DNA of 64,000 bases, taken from NCBI GenBank assembly GCA_951812925.1, contig OX638371.1, positions 115,591,124 through 115,655,123 on the forward strand, written 5' to 3'. Positions within the stretch are counted from its first letter, which is position 1. Each line of letters starts with the position of its first letter. The DNA is from Calliopum simillimum. Its lineage: Eukaryota > Arthropoda > Insecta > Diptera > Lauxaniidae. Positions 35,341-46,480 of the stretch are shown here, one piece after another. The notes below the pieces were generated by a model. That model saw nothing but the letters and a program-made list of their open reading frames with translations. It ran no database searches and was not told the origin of the DNA. The position numbers were made by a program, and so were the translations under genes.

Positions 35341-36699
35341 TTTATGTCATCAATTTATAACAACTATCTATATGATACAAAACTATAGTAACACAGAGGT
35401 GCTTTAAGATAGAAGAAATAATTTAATTTAAATAATATAGATAACTTTTATTGGCTGTTGGGATAACTAGTACTCTTTCAATTTCAAAACTTTTCTTTTT
35501 GCCAATGCAATTTATCCTTCAAGCACCACTGTTTGCAAGAAGTTTGTCTGTCTAAATACGGAACACTTCTGCACAATGTATAGTGCAATGAACGGCATCG
35601 TGTCGATTATTATAATTATCAATAAAATATACAACAAAATTGCCAGACGCGCTTCATTTCAAACGTCTCCCTCCCGCCTCCTTCCTGCACCACGTCTGTA
35701 GAGTGAGCACCACCACTAAAAACCACAAACAGATGCAGCAATGGCAACAACAACAACAACAACGCCATAGAAGTAGGAAGTACAAAAACTTTAATCCAAA
35801 CACGGATGATGGCAAACGACCGACCGACCGATTGACTTCATCTGTAACTGCAACTTTAACAAAAAAGCAACAAAAAAAAAAAAAGAGGAAGAAGCAGACA
35901 AAGTAGCGAGAGAGAAATACAGAAAAAAAGAGCAAATGTTGTGTATAAATATCGTTAATGTATAAATTTAATGATCGCTCGTTTATTAAAAATTTTATTT
36001 GAAAATCTTTTTTATTTTTATTTTTGTGCAACAAAGTTGCTCTCGAATGCGAATAAAGTAGTAGTTGTTGTTGTTGTTGTAATGGCTAAAACTATATAGA
36101 CACGCAGGAATAAATCGGGAACACTTTGTATATTGACTGACTGACTTGACTGGAAGTGCAAATGCGAATGAACCGGACCAAAAACAAAAACAACGAAAAA
36201 ATGGAAATTAATAAAAATGCAGATGATGATGCTGACGATGGTGTAACTGCAGCGAAAATTGCATAAACTTTATAGATACACAGTAGAACAGAGATACTTA
36301 GATAAAGCAGCTTATTGCTGCCAGCGGTACATACATATGTAGATACATGTGTACATTCACAAATAGTTTTCACCGCTGGCGCCCTTCATGCCATGCTCGC
36401 TGGAAGGTAGACGACAAGTTAAGATTATGAGGTCATTATGGAATTTATTGAAGTAATTTTTTTCCGCCTCTGGATGCTTTTGAAAATATGGCTATAATGT
36501 CGAAAAAACCCATTCGCACAGTGTTTAGTACGGGCGTGTGTGCCCGTTTTAAAAAGTTCCATAGTCTGTGTTTCTTGCGTTTTTAAAACGAACTTCATTG
36601 ACCGAATAGAAAAAGTAAAGGAACAGGTACAGTTTCTCTTTGAGTTTTGAGACACCTCCGATTTTTTTTTGCAAATTGGTGAAAAGTTAGTAGTTGACA
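35341..36699. other. Unassigned DNA with opa runs
   Basis: (CAA)n lies at 35745-35763 and (GTT)n at 36064-36080, with a poly-A/AAG-rich stretch near 35.87 kb. No gene is recognised. Confidence 0.4.
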
Positions 36700-36880
36700 T
36701 ACTACATAGTTCAAAAAGTCCCGGGAATTTAGTTGGGTGGCCACTACTCTCAAGTCGATATAATTTTTCGGAAGTGGAAATTTTTTAAAAAGGAATGTCA
36801 AAATATGATGACATTTTATTTAATAGTTTTGAAGTTATCGCTGTATGAAAGACGCTACTTTTGGTATTTTGTAAACAATA

Positions 36881-37575
36881 CGAGGGTTGCCTTTTATATT
36901 TCGGGATTGGGCAACACTAATGTCAATAGCTAAAGTCTGGCAACACCATAATAAAGTTTGACATTTTTTAGCATAAACGCACTCACAACGTTTTGATGTA
37001 CAAGTGCTATTTGTTTTGTTTACAGTGAGTTAAGAAAATCAATTTTTCCATTGATAGTTTAAAATATGGCTAAATTATGGGGTTTCCAACTAGTCCCACT
37101 AATGCCTAAGGTTGTCTTAATCTCACGATAGGTCACATGAAGATCTTGCAAAATCAGTTGGCGCACAGCATCAATGGTTTCCGGAACAACAACTGATTTT
37201 GGACTACCTTCACGAAATTCGTCTTGGACTGAACTACGACCTCGGTTGAATTCACTATACCATAGATAAACACTGGTCTTTGACAGAGCTTCATCGCCAA
37301 AAATTGAATTAAGTTCATCGATGCACTGTTGTTGAGATAATCCACGTTGAAGTTGTGAAAAATTATCGAACGAAAACTTTCTCTTGAAATTTCCAATTTT
37401 TGGCCAAATTGATTTTCTTAATTCACTGTAAACAAAACAAATACAATAGCACTTGTACATCAAAACGTTGTGAGTACGTTTATGCTAAAAAATGTCAAAC
37501 TTTTTTGTGGTGTTGCCAGATTTTAGTTATTGACATTAGTGTTGCCCAATCCCGAAATATAAAAGGCAACCTACG
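36881..37575 (-). mobile_element. Nested mariner with long TIRs, inserted in the outer mariner
   Basis: The ends start CGAGGGTTGCCTTTTATATT and, reversed, CGTAGGTTGCCTTTTATATT. The inverted match continues for about 170 bp through 'GGGATTGGGCAACACTAATG' and 'ACAACGTTTTGATGTACAAG'. TA flanks both sides (36879-36880 and 37576-37577). Only an N-terminal transposase piece remains, on the minus strand. At 695 bp it is non-autonomous. It must be younger than the outer copy. Confidence 0.85.
37059..37463 (-). pseudogene. Mariner transposase, N-terminal DNA-binding remnant
   Basis: The minus frame from 37463 contains QQQCIDELNSIFGDEALSKT, SVYLWYSEFNRGRSSVQDEF and REGSPKSVVVPETIDAVRQL, then VTYREIKTTLGISGT. 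This is the paired-like helix-turn-helix region (about residues 45-125) that binds the TIRs in mariner transposases. The first 40 residues lie inside the long TIR, so the true start is uncertain. After GISGT the frame runs into unrelated sequence and stops. The catalytic domain is deleted. Confidence 0.85.
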
Positions 37576-37676
37576 TAATAAAATGTGAATTTCGCATTTC
37601 TAAAAGCAAACATTGAAATGGCTCCAAAAACATCACAGCACATCGGCTCCGTCGAAAACAGATCTGCGCGCGATGG

Positions 37677-38075
37677 GTGCCGCGTTTGCTGACAATTGAT
37701 CAAAAGCAACATCGTGTCGGTAATTCGGAGGCCAATTTAAAACTGTTTCAGAGTTATCCGAAAGAGTTGTTTCACCACGACAATGCACCGGCCCATTCAT
37801 CGCTCAAAGTAATGGCAAAATTTAACGAAATGCGATACGAATTGCTGCCTCACCCACCGTATTCTCCAGACTTGGCCCCCAGCGACTATTATCTGTTTCC
37901 AAACATGAAAAGATGGCTCCTGGGAAAGAGATTTTACTCAAATGAAGAGGTCGAATTCGAAACTGATGCCTATTTGGAGTGCCTTGACGTCGACTACCAT
38001 AAAAAAGGTATCGAAATGTTGGAGGATCGTTGGATGAAGTGTATCTCCATCGAAGAAAACTATGTTGAAGAATAA
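37677..38075 (+). pseudogene. Mariner DD34D transposase, C-terminal half
   Basis: The frame reads PRLLTIDQKQHRVGNSEANL, then ELFHHDNAPAHSSLKVMAKF and LLPHPPYSPDLAPSDYYLFP, ending with IEENYVEE and a stop. The second catalytic Asp is in HHDNAPAHS and the third in APSDYYLF, 34 residues apart, which is the DD34D signature. The first catalytic Asp region is deleted between PRLLT...QSYP and ELFHHDN, and the HTH domain is missing. The remaining reading frame is open, so the deletion is in frame, but the protein could not be a complete transposase. Confidence 0.88.
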
Positions 38076-38141
38076 AATCGAATTTTATCAAAAAGTTTGT
38101 GCTTTCATCATTTTTCCCGGGACTTTTTGCAGCATGTAGTA

Positions 38142-38700
38142 CATATAATTTCCGAAATTTCAAAAACTTCCAAGATGACAGCCCAAAGTGGACGGTGGTC
38201 ATAAATAGTAATAGTAGAGCTAGGCTCTTGAAATTAAATACAAATGTTTCTAGGGCTAACACAATGAAAATGTGTTTTGAACTAAATCGATCAACCAACA
38301 CGCCTAGCTTCCATAAAAAGTTGGTCGAAATTTTTTTTTTTTATTCCATTAACTTTGCAACACTGAACTTAAAAATCTATAAAATTTTGCGCTATGTTTC
38401 ATAGTTTTCAAGTTATTACAAAAAAATTAAAAATTTCTTCCATACAAATTTAAAAATAACGATTACGGCTAAACGAATAAAACTTAATGCATGGTATTTC
38501 GTACAAATCATACTAATGGTTGTGGTCGATTGGGGACTAAAATGGCCCGATGAGTTAATGTTCACGCCTACCCCCCATATAGGCTTTTTAAAACATTGTA
38601 GATCAACCGATCACGCTCAATTTTAAATTTCAATCCGAACACAACTTTGAGTATAATCTGTACCAATTTACCAAAGGACCTTTAATAGCATATACTATAT
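38142..38700. repeat. DINE-1-like/GGCGTGGC family fragment
   Basis: 'GGTGGTCATAAATAGTAATA' with 'GAGCTAGGCTCTTGAAATT' closely parallels 45.62-45.66 kb ('GCGGTCATATATAGTAATAA' and 'GTGCTAGGCTATTAAAATT'). Both continue to an 'ACGCCTAGCTTCCATA'-like end. Shared order implies the same dispersed repeat. Confidence 0.55.
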
Positions 38701-41205
38701 TACTTATCTATTAAAAAAAAAAAAGAAGAAAGTTTGTCCTTCGAAGCCAAATACAAATGTTGAGCGACGAAAGAGCGAGTGAGTATGATTTTTCAAGGAC
38801 TTAACTTTAGAAAAAGGATATTCTTTTTTTAATTCTGTATATTAATGAACAGGACAAAAACTTGTGACCTCTTGTGACCACAAGGAGAAAGACGAAAAGA
38901 CAAAGCAGTGATTTCATGTTTTTTGTTTTGCTTGCGCTTTGCCTTACATCATGCCAGGGATGATAAATAATTTTTTCTATGTTGTGCCAAATAGCAAAAT
39001 AGTACTTAAAGTGTCCAAAAAGTACCACAATCAATATATTTGAAGTCGAATTTTTAAGAAAATTATTGAAGTCACATTGCATGCAGTATTTCATAAATAA
39101 CATGATCTTGATTTTTGTTACATTTCTGCAGCACTGTGCAACATCGTAGTTGTAGCTCAGCATCCACCATAAAAACAGCAGGCAACAGTGCAGTTTACGA
39201 GCATAAATGTTGCTGCTGTTGCTGCATTCTGTATGAATATGCTGCGCGGTTTTTTTGTTTAATCGTCGCCGTCTTCTTTTTGCCCGTACAACTTAAATTC
39301 AACATTTTTATTATATAACTATTATAAAAATTCTTTTATATAATATGTATAGCAAAAACAACAAAAAATATTGTTCTCAACATTGTTGCTAATCGCATTC
39401 TCTGGATTTTATTTATCATTTTTATTCGCATCTCTATCGTACGCAAAGAATCTCGCGTGCCGTTTTGTGTTTTTTGTTGTTTTTTATAGCGATTAGCATA
39501 GTGCGTGGAGAGAACACGTTTGTTGTTTTGTTGTTGTACGTTCTGTGTCGCGTCTGGAATCAGGGTGAACGATCAGATCAGTCGATCGATCGACGGATGG
39601 ATCGTCGTTGCAGATACATCGATTGCTTGTTTGTTTGATCGCTTGCCATATTGTTAATGATCTTGAGAAGTGATATTTTATGTTAATTTGTTGCATTTGT
39701 TTTCAACTGATTAGTTTATCGTGCAAATACTGTGCTTATTATAAAGAAGTATTTACGCAAAGCTAAATTAATAACTTTAATTAAAGAATAACAACAGCAA
39801 CAATGAAGAAAATGGAACAAATCATCGGATCTTTTTTTATCGAATTTTATGAGATTCAAAAATAATTTTGAAAATTATTATTTTTTGTAATTTCAATGGT
39901 CTTGGTCACGATGATCATCAAAACTGAAAAGAAGTCTTGGTAATTCAAAGTTAATGAGTGAACTAAGCTCCTTTTAAGCATAAAATCAACTCTCAGCTCA
40001 AAATTTCGCATCTTAAAAACCAACTGCTTTGTAAAAATAAGTTTGGAGTACTCTCTTTTGAAAGTTTTTCAAGACCAAGACCAAGTCTTAATGCCCAAGA
40101 TCAAGACCAAGACTCAATTTCCAAGAACCTTAGCAATTTTGGGCTTGGTCTTGGTTTGCTCATCACTAATTCTGAATGGCAATTTTTATGTACATTTCTG
40201 TGATTAGTTGTCTTAGATTACGTACGTCATTATGTACCACAGGCTTGTCATATAAGAACAATTCATCTCAAGGTATTAAGGCCCGAACTGAAAAAAAAAA
40301 ACTAAAATTTATTTCTGATTTAACTATAAACATTTAGGACAATTCATAGCAAAAATTTGCACAAATTGTATTTGATGCTAAGCAGCACAAGCAATACTTT
40401 CATACAACATCAACACAAAAATCACGTGTTCACCATGAAGCAACATAATATGAAATTTAATACAACAAAACAATTCAATAAATGAAAAAAAAAAAAAAAA
40501 TTTAATTTAAATTGGCTGCTTCTTGTGGCAACATTTAATGATGATGATGGTCGTCGCTTGATCGCAGGCACGAGTGTTGTTTTTCTTAAAAAATATTAAA
40601 TTGCACTTTGTGTATTTGAGTTGCAAAAGAATTTATAAATAAAATAATAACAATAACAGTAGAAGCAACAACAAATGCCACAACAACAAAGGAAAAAACA
40701 ACGTCAAAATACTTTCATTGCACAGCATGAAACAAATCAGCATATGCTGCCATATTGCCATGTTGCTAGCTAGTCGTGTTGTGCTACATGCGCTGTGACC
40801 GACGGCTTTGGCAACAATGTTGCATAAATTGATTTCGCTTAATTTTAGCAAAAATAAAAAATAAAAAAGTATTCAAATCATTAAATAAAATATTTTATTA
40901 TTATGACAGAGACGAGTTTTGAATTAAAAACTCAGCAAGAACAACAACAACAAACATCTAGAATAACAGCAATATTGTTGCAAAGAACACATTCAGTCAG
41001 CAAAAGTTGTTTATACTACGAACTGGTAAAGTTGGTCACTGATTGGCTTTGCACTGTGGAGCATATAAGCATATATAAGTGATCTTAAATTTTATTAGTT
41101 ACGTAAAGAATGGATAGCTATTGACTACTTCAGGATTTATGTTGCCAATAAAACTGTTTTGTTATATACTAAGTACTTAGCTCTTCCTGGCAGCTTCGCT
41201 AGGCA
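38701..41205. other. Unassigned DNA with opa runs
   Basis: No gene is recognised. 39.5-39.62 kb is richer in CpG and has GATCGATCGACGGATGGATCG. 40.06-40.16 kb has a small inverted cluster of CAAGACCAAGACC and GGTCTTGGTT. CAA runs lie at 40.65-40.95 kb. Confidence 0.4.
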
Positions 41206-41234
41206 TACGAGGGGTGATCCAAAAGTAATGATAA

Positions 41235-42094
41235 CACAGGTTTACAAAAAAAAAAAAAATGTCATGGCGTTTTGATCAGACTATGTGTTTCCTAGGGACT
41301 TTGACGTCCTGAATCCGAATCCGGGGTCCGTTTTTTTCCAGAACGTCTGAGAAAAAAGATTTCAAGGTCATATGGAGGTCAAAATGGGGTTCGTGTGTTG
41401 GTTAGTAATAAATTCGCTAAAATTCTGAAACTAATTTTTTATCATTGAATTCGTAGTCCTTAAAAAGAATATGTGATCAAAAACGGTTTCTCGGACCCAG
41501 TTTTGGAGATATAGCCATCGGAAGATCCGTATATATCTTCTATGAAAATCACTATAAGTTGGATGGATTTAAAAAATATTGGTGTCATATGAAAGGTATT
41601 TTGACAACCTATAAAATTGGATTCATAGTTTTGGAGATATGACCTTTTTTGAAATTTTGAGAAATTTTTCAATTACAACAACAAATACATCAACAACATC
41701 AGCAACAACAACAACAACAACAAAATACCTTTCATATGACATCAATATTTTCAAAATCCATCCAGTGGTTCCCAACTTATAGCGGTTTTCATAGAAGATA
41801 TATCCGGATCTTCCGATGGCTATATCTCCGAAACTGGGTCTGAGAGACCGTTCTTGATCACATATTCTTTTTAAGGATTACGAATTCAATGATAAAAAAC
41901 TAGTTTCAGAATTTTAGCGAATTTATCACTAAACGACACATGACCATTTTGACCTCCATGTGACCTTGAAATCTTTTTTCTCAGACGTTCTGGAAAAAAA
42001 CGGATTACAGATTCGAATTCAGGACGTCAAAGTCCCTAGGAAACACATAGTCTGATCAAAACGCCATGACATTTTTTTTTTTTGTAAACCTGTG
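41235..42094. mobile_element. Foldback element with TAA target duplication
   Basis: The arms of about 370 bp begin CACAGGTTTACAAAAAAAA on both sides and share 'GTCATGGCGTTTTGATCAGA', 'GTTTCCTAGGGACTTTGACG' and 'GATATAGCCATCGGAAGATC' in inverse orientation. They are separated by an unpaired centre with CAA repeats (about 41675-41725). TAA lies on both sides (41232-41234 and 42095-42097), and the other arm of the host MITE shows the unoccupied site with a single TAA. A 3 bp TWA duplication is typical of PIF/Harbinger, but no transposase is present to confirm this. Confidence 0.8.
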
Positions 42095-42305
42095 TAATCG
42101 GATACTTGTAGAGCACATAAAAATATGAAAAAATTGTTTTTGCTTCCTCATATATCTATGAGGCCTTCGAGATTTACCATCGAAATATCGACTCGTTTTT
42201 CTTTCGCTCGTCGTTTAACATTCTCGGCACCCAACGCGAGAGACCTTTTTCATATGCAGTTCGTTCGCAGAGATTCTTTGAACACTGCCATATGCGATCC
42301 CTGTG

Positions 42306-43060
42306 CAGTGCTGGATTACCCATTAGGCTAGACTAGGCCATGGCCTAGGGCCCCCGACGAGCAGAGGCCCCCACGAAAATCTGAGAACTAAAATATTTAA
42401 TCGGCTGATTAACAGATCTAGCTCACAAAATTTGGCAAATGTAAGTCCAAGTATGCTTTGAAAAAAAAAAATTGGAGTACCGCAACAAAATTGCCGGCTT
42501 AGCTGACTTCTACCCTGACGATTTGGAAGATTTTATTCTGAAGTCATACAGTTTCACGATTTTATCAAATCAAAATTTCCATCAAAACCTAAGTTTACTT
42601 ACTCTGAACTCTACGAAAGTTTGATTCGAGATAATATTGAAACTGTTGTCCCAAACGTAGACATTGCCCTTCGCGTTTTTTTAACTCTTATGATTACATA
42701 ACGAACGATTGGACATGCAAAGTCTGATGTCCATTGAATTGGATGTTCTTCGTCAAATTGATTTTGAAGATGTCATTAATGGTTTTAGTGATCTGAAATG
42801 TAGGAGAAAAGTTTTTTAAAGATGAACTTCGTTTTAATATTTAAAAAGGATGTCCAAAATTACTATACTGTAAATTATGTAAAATCAAAAAAAAAAAAAA
42901 TATAATTTGGCGGAAAAAAACTATTTTGATTGTTTTACACCTTTAAATGATATGAATAAGCTGTTTAAATTCTATAAAAGATTAATTTTACAATTATTAA
43001 AAAAAGAGTGCTCCAAAATGTGAATGTCCTAGGGCCCCCATTTGGCTTAATCCGGCACTG
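42306..43060 (+). mobile_element. hAT element with ZMYM-like transposase remnant
   Basis: The ends are CAGTGCTGGATTACCC and, reversed, CAGTGCCGGATTAAGCC, with GGCCTAGGGCCCCC blocks just inside both. This is the well-known terminal pattern of hAT elements encoding zinc finger MYM-like transposases. The flanks TCCCTGTG (42298-42305) and TCCCTGTT (43061-43068) match at 7 of 8, as expected for an 8 bp duplication. At 755 bp it is internally deleted. Confidence 0.85.
42496..42819 (+). pseudogene. hAT transposase (zinc finger MYM-like), C-terminal remnant
   Basis: Three fragments in different frames follow the order of the C-terminus of hAT transposases. They are ADFYPDDLEDFILKS; then LYESLIRDNIETVVPNVDIA and LRVFLTLMIT, the start of the dimerisation region; then RLDMQSLMSIELDVLRQIDF and EDVINGFSDLKCRRK, ending at a stop at about 42819. 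The stretch that normally follows LMIT and contains the ERSFSKLK motif is deleted. Frameshifts and stops separate the pieces. The DDE catalytic domain is absent. Confidence 0.8.
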
Positions 43061-43319
43061 TCCCTGTTACTTCAGTGCAGTGAGGGACGTGGATGGGCGT
43101 CCCTAGTAGATATATGAGGAAGCAAACAAAATTTTTTTCATATTTTTATGTGCTCTATAAATATTCGATTATCATTACTTTTGGATCACCCCTTATGTAA
43201 GTTTATTTGTTTTTATTTTTTTAATTGCTACAACTATTTCGAAAAAATATTATTTTTTAAAGTTCTCAGTGATTAAAATTTCATGCACAAAAATATCTTC
43301 GAGTATCCTAGGACTTAAT

Positions 43320-43790
43320 GAATTAAGTCTTTATTATAGTCCGCCTTAGATATTTTTCTCTAGTATTCATACCTAGGTATTCTTCGCTTTGACTATGAAG
43401 CCTTCGAGTAAACTAGGGGAACATTCAGGGGCCTTAGAAAACTATCAGTTAAGGCTTTTTGGTGGTGTGTGATAGGTATTTTCTCTCTAGTATATCCAGA
43501 TATTCTTCGTTTTGACATAAAGCCTTGAATAGACCTCCGGGTTCCTTTGGGTGTTCCAGAAAATATTCAATATTTTTCTTTTTGACTATGGAGTCATTGA
43601 GACACCTTCGGGTGTCCCAGGAAACTTCCAGTTAAGGCTTGTTGATAAACAGCACAATTTCCCTCAATTATACCTAGATATGTTGCACTTGAGTCCACCA
43701 CAGATGTTTTCCCTCAAGTATACTTAGTTACCTAGATATTCTTCGGTTTAACTATAAAGGCTTCGGGTGTACTTCCTAAGGAAAAAAGCT
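43320..43790. repeat. ATTCTTCG tandem repeat, second locus (3-4 diverged units)
   Basis: Recurrent order of motifs: 'CCTCAAGTATAC', 'TACCTAGATATTCTTCG', 'TTTGACTATGAAGCCTTCG', 'GGGTGTCCCAGGAAACTTCC', 'GTTAAGGCTTGTTGATA', 'GTCCACCACAGATG'. Units are about 120-185 bp apart because of indels. It is the same family as 1.93-2.16 kb. No coding potential. Confidence 0.7.
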
Positions 43791-45330
43791 CAAGCCCATC
43801 GTTTTGTTTTTTGTCGTTTCCAAAAATTAATTTAATTTTTCAATTTTTTCTTCAAAATATTTGGTAATTAATTATAGACTTTCAGGACTGTGACACTCAT
43901 GACATTCTGTCTGTCAATTTTTTTTATTCACCGCTGCGGAAGAAAATTTTTTATTTTTTTTTGTCACAATACTACTGTACACAATATTACTGTTTATATT
44001 TAATGCGTTATATATTCGACTATTTTTTTCACAAAATCATGTCTTTTGCTCCACCTTCCTTCCAGCTTTGTTGACCACTCATTTCGTCTATCCGATCGTG
44101 CTTCAAGACATGTCTCACTTAATATCAGACTTTGTTCGACTATATATTTTTGTTATTATTAAGATTTTTTTCTCTCTTTTCTCTACATTTGTGCATGCAA
44201 ATATTTTCAATTTTAATTTGCTATAATTTATTTGCAATATTGTAATGATATTTATTGTATAAGAAAATATCTAAGTATAAACAAGTTTCCCCCGTGTTGT
44301 TGTAGCAACATTTTCGTGGTAATTTCTTACGCACTTTTAGCTTAATTTGCTGCATTTTGTTACACTTCAGTGCGTTCCACTTATGACATCCAGTTCAGTT
44401 TTAATTTGTCTGCAGATTTGTTTGTTTGCTAGAATTTTGTTTTGTTGGATGAAAACTTGTTTTCTTCAGCGAAATCTTATGCCACAATTGATGTATTGCG
44501 GTATTTGATCTGAACAAAAACTGTTGTCTCTCTTATCAGTAAAACGTTGAGTAAAATGATTACTATTGGCAGTCTAAATATACTGATGCCATAGGTTAAA
44601 AGTAATTACTCATTAAAACTGACGAATATCAAATCAAACTGTTAAGTACGCATTAGCCATTTTCTGTAGAGGATGAGCCAGCCGCTAACCACCTTTGATT
44701 TTCTAATTTTTAAGAATTTAATTTTTTTAGCAGGTTGAGATTTTAAATTGCACACATAAACTATACGAATTTGTAAATTTTTTTTTTATTGGTCTATAAA
44801 AACTATATTTTATCAAGAGACTGCAATCCACTTCAGACAGAAGTTAACAGTCTTCAATTAAAACTATTTATATATTTATATTTTATGTTGTAGATTTAAT
44901 TTTTAAGTACGCTGAGTTAAAAAATTGTATTATTTAATGTACTAAATTGTAATGTTGCAACTGCAGCTGCTTGTCTGCAGTTAAAAAATGTATGCTATGT
45001 TTTTGTTTGTTTTTATTAAAATTTTGTATTAATTAAATCAAGGTGACTCCATTAATAATATTTAAAATTTATATGTAAGTGAGAAACGTTTAAATATTGC
45101 ATCATCCAATTAAACATGCATTCAGCAATGTCTTTTGCATAAATATCTATTAGAAAAATATTGAAAATATTTTTGATCTTGATGTTTCTTTGTACAAAGG
45201 TGATTCAAAATGAGTGCTATGACTTTGACTAGTTACAGTTTGATTTTTGTTTTGGCTTAAATTTTATTTTGCTGTTGGAACTTAAGATTTTTAGGCATAA
45301 GATATAAAGTACTATCTAAGTAGTTCGAGT
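43791..45330. other. Unassigned AT-rich DNA
   Basis: No gene, TIR pair or tandem array is recognised in this 1.5 kb. Confidence 0.4.
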
Positions 45331-45334
45331 TTGC

Positions 45335-45900
45335 GTAGTTTTTGCTCAGAACATCTGCTGACTATTCCCTGTATCTGAGCAAATTTCATTACATTACTTC
45401 AAATCACGCTTTCACTACAGCATTTTGGACAATTTGAATGTATGGGAGGTGCCACGCTCCTTGTCCGAATCAACCGAGTTTCTGATCAGAGCTAGTATGC
45501 ACTATCCTAAGTGTCTGGGTGAAATTTGGTTGACTTATCACAAAACATTATCTCAGTACAGCATTTTAAAATTTTTTCTTACATGGGAGGTACCACGTCG
45601 AACAATGGGAGGGTTTGTAAGGAACGGCGGTCATATATAGTAATAATAGTGCTAGGCTATTAAAATTTGGTGCAGATGTTTTTTACATTAAAATAATAAA
45701 ATTCTGTGAACACGAACAAAATCCGCCGATGGACTCGCCTACTTCCCATACAAAGTTGGGGCGTGGTCGGAATTTTTTTTCAAAATGGGTATCAATTTCC
45801 AATAATTTTACCCCACTGATATCAATAATGTTAAAAATTCTGAGGCACCTTTTATAATTTTCAAGTTATGCGAAATAAACGAAAATCTACTTTATAAAAG
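45335..45900 (+). mobile_element. DINE-1/mini-me-like fragment
   Basis: 'GTTTTTGCTCAGAACATCTG', 'TATGGGAGGTGCCACGCTCC' and 'CATGGGAGGTACCACGTC' follow the internal order of the 53.9 kb copy. It then diverges into a 'GCTAGGCTATTAAAATTTGG' part shared with 38.2 kb. It lacks the 3' hairpin and GACGGAC microsatellite. Confidence 0.5.
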
Positions 45901-46017
45901 CTATATTTTGTTTGCTTGTGTATTTGTCCCTTATTGGCTCGGGAACTAACTAACTAACCGTTTTTAAAGAAGTTCTTACATTGTGTTAGTACAAAAAGGC
46001 TACGTTATATGTTTAAA

Positions 46018-46480
46018 AAGTGGGCAGTGCCACGCCCTCCAAAAAATCAACTAATCATATCTCCGAAACCTTTTGACGTAGATAAATAAAATTTGGTAAA
46101 TATGTAAAAATTATTAGGACAAATATGTTCACCGGAAAAATGGGCGAAGCCACGCCCTCAAAAAAAATAAATTCATTATTTCTCTGACAATATTTGCCGC
46201 ACTTAGATATGATTGGGTACGTATGCTAAGACAATTAGAACAAACAGTTCTCACTAGAAAAGTGGGCGGTTCCACTCCCCTCTGTATGCTGATTCATTAT
46301 ATCTCAGAAACTACTTGACGTAGATAGACAAAATCTGGTACAAATGCAAAGGGCATTTGGAAAAAAAAATTTTCAATGAAAAAATGGGCAGCGCCACGCC
46401 CTACGAAAATAAAATTTGTCATATTACTAACGCTACTTGGCATAAATAATAAGATTTGATAAAATGCTTCGCTATGGTAT
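46018..46480. repeat. GGCGTGGC tandem repeat, four units of about 121 bp
   Basis: The boxes TGGGCAGTGCCACGCCC, TGGGCGAAGCCACGCCC, TGGGCGGTTCCACTCCC and TGGGCAGCGCCACGCCC start near 46020, 46141, 46263 and 46385. The spacers share 'ATATCTCCGAAACCTTTTGA' and 'GTAGATAAATAAAATTTGG'. The orientation is opposite to the 0.7-1.7 kb block. Confidence 0.75.

Larger units (their letters stand above)
36702..38139 (+). mobile_element. Mariner element (outer), interrupted by a second mariner
   Basis: The inverted ends are CTACATAGTTCAAAAAGTCC on the left and, reversed, CTACATGCTGCAAAAAGTCC on the right, each followed by CGGGAA. TA flanks both ends (36700-36701 and 38140-38141). The left interior has no recognisable transposase. 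The right interior carries the C-terminal half. Without the nested insert the element is about 741 bp, so it is internally deleted relative to a full mariner. Confidence 0.85.
41208..43197. mobile_element. Mariner-like MITE (outer) carrying two independent insertions
   Basis: The ends are GAGGGGTGATCCAAAAGTAA and, reversed, AAGGGGTGATCCAAAAGTAA. They continue into a long inverted match ('GAGCACATAAAAATATGAAA', 'GCTTCCTCATATATCTA') of roughly 100 bp. The left arm is split by a foldback element (41235-42094), and the central part by a hAT element (42306-43060). Removing both leaves a MITE of about 375 bp. TA is present next to the ends, but the outermost bases differ by two, so the exact border is uncertain. 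Confidence 0.75.

Noticed and set aside
37822..38301. 159-codon minus-strand frame
   Set aside because: It is the antisense of the mariner transposase remnant and its right flank.
40060..40160. CAAGACCAAGACC / GGTCTTGGTT inverted cluster
   Set aside because: Short and imperfect. It could be a small hairpin repeat but lacks defined ends.
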